From contig DXCD01000135.1 in NCBI GenBank assembly GCA_019116185.1, positions 1 through 9,519 on the forward strand: a stretch of 9,519 nucleotides of DNA, given 5' to 3'. Both the position numbers and the translations under genes were made by a program. This document shows positions 6,822-9,519 of this stretch, one piece after another (within the stretch, counting starts at the first letter, position 1; every line of letters begins with the position of its first letter). The stretch comes from Candidatus Mediterraneibacter stercorigallinarum (lineage in GTDB: Bacteria; Bacillota; Clostridia; Lachnospirales; Lachnospiraceae). The notes below the pieces were generated by a model that was not told where the DNA came from, made no database searches, and worked only from the letters and a program-made list of their open reading frames with translations.

Positions 6822-8341
6822 GTGAGAACAGGGAAATAACAGAGAAAATAACGACAGAAGAGATCGAGAAGATTGATATATTGAATCTGCTGGCTGCTTT
6901 CTGGAATGGAGTGAAAAAGCTCTGGGTACTGCTGGCGCTGATTGTTATCATATGTACGCTGCGGTCGTATTTTTCCACCAGCTTTTCCTATACTCCGCAG
7001 TATGTGGCATCGGCAACAGTATCTGTTACGACTCCGGGAGGTGGGTACACGAATACAAAGTCCGCCCAGGAAATGGCGGCAATCTTTCCCTATGTCCTGA
7101 CCAGCGGAGTGCTTCAGGATGTGGTGGTCAGCGATCTGGGGCTTGATTATCTTCCCGGATCGATCAATGTGAAGGCGGAAGAAGACGTAAACATGATTAC
7201 AATATCAGTTTCGTCGAATGACCCGCAGATGGCATACAATGTCCTTCACTCGGTGATTGAAAATTATCCCCAAGTCGCGGAATATATTTTCGGACAGACA
7301 AGCCTTCAGATACTGGATGAAACGGGAATACCTTCAGATACACAGCGAGAAACCGTGATACGGGGCTCATATAAGAGGGGGGCGGTCCAGGGAATTATTA
7401 TAAGCGGAGTGATTCTCTGTTTGTACGTATTCCTAAAACGCACGGTGCATTCCAAGGATCAGATCAAAAAGAGGATCAATATCAAAGATCTCGGAAGCCT
7501 GCCTTATGTAAGACAGAAGAAGAGGAAGAAAGAGGAAAATAATAATATTAATCTCCTCAACGAGCGGATCCCGCCCTTTTACGAGGAGGCTTTCCGCCGG
7601 CTAAGGATTCGCGTAATGCGCGAGTTGGAACAACGGAACGGTAGCGTAATCATGGTGACCAGTTCTGTACCCGGCGAAGGAAAGACAACGGTGGCGGTGA
7701 ATCTGGCAGTTGCGCTGGCAAAGCAGGGGAAGAGCGTGATCCTTGTGGACTGTGATCCCAGAAATCCGTCTGTAAAAGCAGCAATGCAGAATGAAGAAAA
7801 CCATGAGGGCATCGGGGCAGTGCTCAGGGGAGAGATTTCCATAGAAAGCGCACTGAGTAAAGTACAGGAAGAAAATATGGATCTGCGTATCCTTTATGGC
7901 GGTGAGCCGGATAATGAGGATGCAGCTCTGCTCGGTTCCAGAAAGATGGGGGAAATAGTGAAAACACTCCGCCGGCATGCAGATTATGTTATATTGGATA
8001 CCGCACCTGCGGAACTGCTGGTGGATGCCTCTCTTCTGGTGAAACATGCGGATTCGGTTTTGTATGTAATACGCTGTGATTACACCAAAATGGGCAGAAT
8101 CAAACGAGGAGTCGAGGTGCTGTCCATGAGAAATGCAAAGATACTGGGCTATGTATTCAATGGCGATACCAATCACAAGGAAAGCAGGTACGGATATGGC
8201 TACGGGTATGGAAAATACAGTAGCTATGGCAGGTATGGACATTATGGAAGCTATGGCAGGTATGGAAGTTATTCACGCCGTGGAAGACTGAAAGATACCG
8301 GAAAGACAGAAGATGAATATGGACGTGTTCTGAAAGAGTAA
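6818..8341 (+). CDS. Fused Wzz-like chain-length domain and BY-kinase, copy 2
   Basis: A 507-residue protein with the same layout as the preceding gene but low identity by eye. An acidic cytoplasmic N-terminus precedes membrane segments at about 34-50 and 189-206 around an extracellular chain-length domain. The kinase part has an intact ExxRxxR motif (E257, R260, R263), Walker A SVPGEGKTT (283-291), Walker A' VILVDCDPR (307-315) and Walker B YVILD (390-394). The tail holds 11 Tyr between 458 and 491 in YG, RYG and SYG units, plus one more Tyr near the end. A Lys-rich linker (RQKKRKKEE) joins membrane and kinase parts. The ATG overlaps the previous stop (ATGA), and the ribosome binding site is weak, so translation is probably coupled. 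The two proteins may form mixed rings or act at separate steps (inference). Confidence 0.9.
   Translation: MSENREITEKITTEEIEKIDILNLLAAFWNGVKKLWVLLALIVIICTLRSYFSTSFSYTPQYVASATVSVTTPGGGYTNTKSAQEMAAIFPYVLTSGVLQDVVVSDLGLDYLPGSINVKAEEDVNMITISVSSNDPQMAYNVLHSVIENYPQVAEYIFGQTSLQILDETGIPSDTQRETVIRGSYKRGAVQGIIISGVILCLYVFLKRTVHSKDQIKKRINIKDLGSLPYVRQKKRKKEENNNINLLNERIPPFYEEAFRRLRIRVMRELEQRNGSVIMVTSSVPGEGKTTVAVNLAVALAKQGKSVILVDCDPRNPSVKAAMQNEENHEGIGAVLRGEISIESALSKVQEENMDLRILYGGEPDNEDAALLGSRKMGEIVKTLRRHADYVILDTAPAELLVDASLLVKHADSVLYVIRCDYTKMGRIKRGVEVLSMRNAKILGYVFNGDTNHKESRYGYGYGYGKYSSYGRYGHYGSYGRYGSYSRRGRLKDTGKTEDEYGRVLKE
8222..8266 (+). repeat. 18-bp direct repeat in the Tyr-rich tail of kinase copy 2
   Basis: AGCTATGGCAGGTATGGA occurs exactly at 8222-8239 and 8249-8266, a 27-bp period encoding SYGRYG twice. 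It sits in a longer run of TATGG units (about 8189-8275). Its length is a multiple of three, so gain or loss of a unit would alter the number of Tyr acceptors without breaking the frame. Confidence 0.8.
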
Positions 8342-8383
8342 CAGGTAAGAGCAGGTATAACAACCTCAGGGAGGCGGAAAGAG

Positions 8384-9442
8384 ATGGAGAAAGAAGAAAA
8401 GACAGCAGCAGAGGAACAGAGCGAAAACATAGAAAAGTCGGAGGAACAGGCAAAGCGGAGAAAAGAGGCAAAAAAACGAAGAAAAAAGAAGAAAAAAAGT
8501 CTCTGGAAGCTTATGAAGAAACATAAAGCAGCGTCGTTTGTCATCTGCCTTTTCCTTGTGTGTCTGCTGACGGTGGCAGGAACGGTCGGCTCGGTTATGT
8601 GGGGGCTGTACAGTGATTCGGTCGGGATCGTGGATCCGGATGATGTGGACCCGAAGGCTAAGGATGTGCAGATCGCCAGGCAGGATCCAAAGGATGAAGA
8701 TGTCATCAATGTTCTGCTTGTCGGATCTGATTCTCGTGATCCGAGCGCGGAGCTGGGGCGTTCTGATACGATAATGCTCGTGTCCTTTAATAAGGCAGAG
8801 AATAAAGCATCTGTCATTTCTTTCCTGAGAGATACTCTTATCGAGATTGACGGGTATGGACAGAGTAAACTCGGTCATACTTTTGCGTATGGAGGAGTGG
8901 GGCTGACGATCAATACGATCAATCAGCAGTTTGATCTCGATGTACAGGATTACATTGTGATAAATTTTGAAAATCTGGTGGGTATTATTGACCAGCTTGG
9001 CGGGATCAAGGTGAACCTTACAGAAGAAGAGGCGGCGTATTACCGTGAAAATGGGATGCCGGATATCCAGGCGGGATATGTCACGCTGACTGGCTCCCAG
9101 GCTCTGGCACATGCAAGAAACAGAAGCCTTGACAATGATTTCGGCAGGACCAGACGTCAGCGCGCCGTACTATATGGTATCTATAATAAAGTTATGGAAC
9201 TGAAAGATCCGTCAGTGGTCTTTTCCCTGATTAACTACTGTATGACACAGGTCTCAACGAATATGAGTGTGACGGAGTTATATGACATTGCCACAGATGT
9301 GCTGGGAACGGAGCATTTGACAACCCAGCAGGCGGCTGTGCCAAAAGAAGGTACTTATAGCTTTGGAACATATGAGGATATGTCCGTGGTGGAAATTGAT
9401 CTGGAAGCGAATAAACAATATATAAAGGAACTGCTGTATTAA
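8384..9442 (+). CDS. LytR-CpsA-Psr (LCP) family cell-wall glycopolymer ligase
   Basis: A 352-residue protein. A highly charged cytoplasmic N-terminus of 48 residues, very Lys-rich at 24-48, is followed by one membrane helix (about 49-75) and an extracellular LCP domain from about 105. Conserved LCP residues are visible: GSDSRD (114-119), GRSDTIML (125-132), the FLRDT segment (147-151) with R149 and D150, KL at 162-163, YGG, and the C-terminal NDFGRTRRQR (251-260). LCP enzymes transfer glycopolymers from a lipid carrier to peptidoglycan, so this protein probably anchors the polysaccharide made by the operon. The usual Pro of the SIPRD segment is Leu here. AGGGAGG lies nine bases before the ATG. 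A 42-bp gap separates it from kinase copy 2 with no terminator, so it belongs to the same operon. Confidence 0.94.
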   Translation: MEKEEKTAAEEQSENIEKSEEQAKRRKEAKKRRKKKKKSLWKLMKKHKAASFVICLFLVCLLTVAGTVGSVMWGLYSDSVGIVDPDDVDPKAKDVQIARQDPKDEDVINVLLVGSDSRDPSAELGRSDTIMLVSFNKAENKASVISFLRDTLIEIDGYGQSKLGHTFAYGGVGLTINTINQQFDLDVQDYIVINFENLVGIIDQLGGIKVNLTEEEAAYYRENGMPDIQAGYVTLTGSQALAHARNRSLDNDFGRTRRQRAVLYGIYNKVMELKDPSVVFSLINYCMTQVSTNMSVTELYDIATDVLGTEHLTTQQAAVPKEGTYSFGTYEDMSVVEIDLEANKQYIKELLY

Positions 9443-9448
9443 CGGCGG

Positions 9449-9506
9449 GAGAGCCCCCCGGGGAAAGTGTCCTGTAAATGGAGGAGTCACTGTCCCGGGG
9501 GTTCTC
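9449..9506 (+). terminator. GC-rich hairpin after the LCP gene, possible terminator
   Basis: GAGAG followed by six C and four G (9449-9463) can pair with CCCGGGGGTTCTC (9494-9506), allowing one G-U pair and one bulged C. An inner AGTG (9466-9469)/CACT pairing extends it. It begins six bases after the LCP stop. The T-rich part (TTCTCTT) is partly within the stem and is interrupted by C, so it is not a textbook intrinsic terminator. It may attenuate transcription into downstream biosynthetic genes. Confidence 0.45.
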
Positions 9507-9519
9507 TTCCACACTGGAG

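Noticed and set aside
7601..8242. 213-codon open frame on the minus strand
   Set aside because: It is opposite the well-supported kinase domain of copy 2, and its translation shows no domain or sensible start.
8366..9112. 248-codon open frame on the minus strand
   Set aside because: It is a shadow of the LCP gene; its Phe-Leu-rich end is the reverse of the Lys-rich A runs.

Overview
The window looks like chromosomal DNA of a Gram-positive anaerobe of the Clostridia, most likely Lachnospiraceae. This is inferred from the gene families (a CpsB/YwqE-type phosphatase, fused chain-length/BY-kinase proteins, a LytR-CpsA-Psr protein, a SPASM maturase), strong purine-rich Shine-Dalgarno sites, moderate GC and dense packing. 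All eight genes lie on the + strand, and two sigma-A-like promoters divide them into two blocks.

Block 1 (1-3577) resembles a peptide maturation and export module. It holds the C-terminal end of a radical SAM/SPASM protein (entering from upstream), an overlapping HPr-kinase/PEP-carboxykinase-fold P-loop protein, a promoter with a structured leader, an ABC exporter with fused membrane and ATPase domains, and a small S26-type peptidase with a Ser-His dyad. Together these could modify, export and cleave a ribosomally made peptide. No convincing precursor gene lies in the window; it may be upstream of position 1.

Block 2 (3636-9510) is the regulatory head of a capsule or exopolysaccharide locus. 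A near-consensus extended -10 promoter drives a PHP-type tyrosine phosphatase, a membrane-anchored protein with DUF5011-like Ig domains, two tandem but divergent proteins that each fuse a Wzz-like chain-length domain to a BY-kinase with a Tyr-Gly-rich tail, and an LCP ligase. The inferred circuit is that the kinases control chain length and polymerisation through autophosphorylation of their tails, the phosphatase resets them, and the LCP protein attaches the polymer to the cell wall. A GC-rich hairpin follows the LCP gene and may end or attenuate the transcript. No glycosyltransferases are in the window; they would be expected downstream.

The families are known ones. The most notable points are the duplicated, fused kinases with an altered oligomerisation motif in the first copy, and the kinase-like protein overlapping a SPASM maturase. 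I see no insertion sequence, CRISPR array, tRNA or rRNA.
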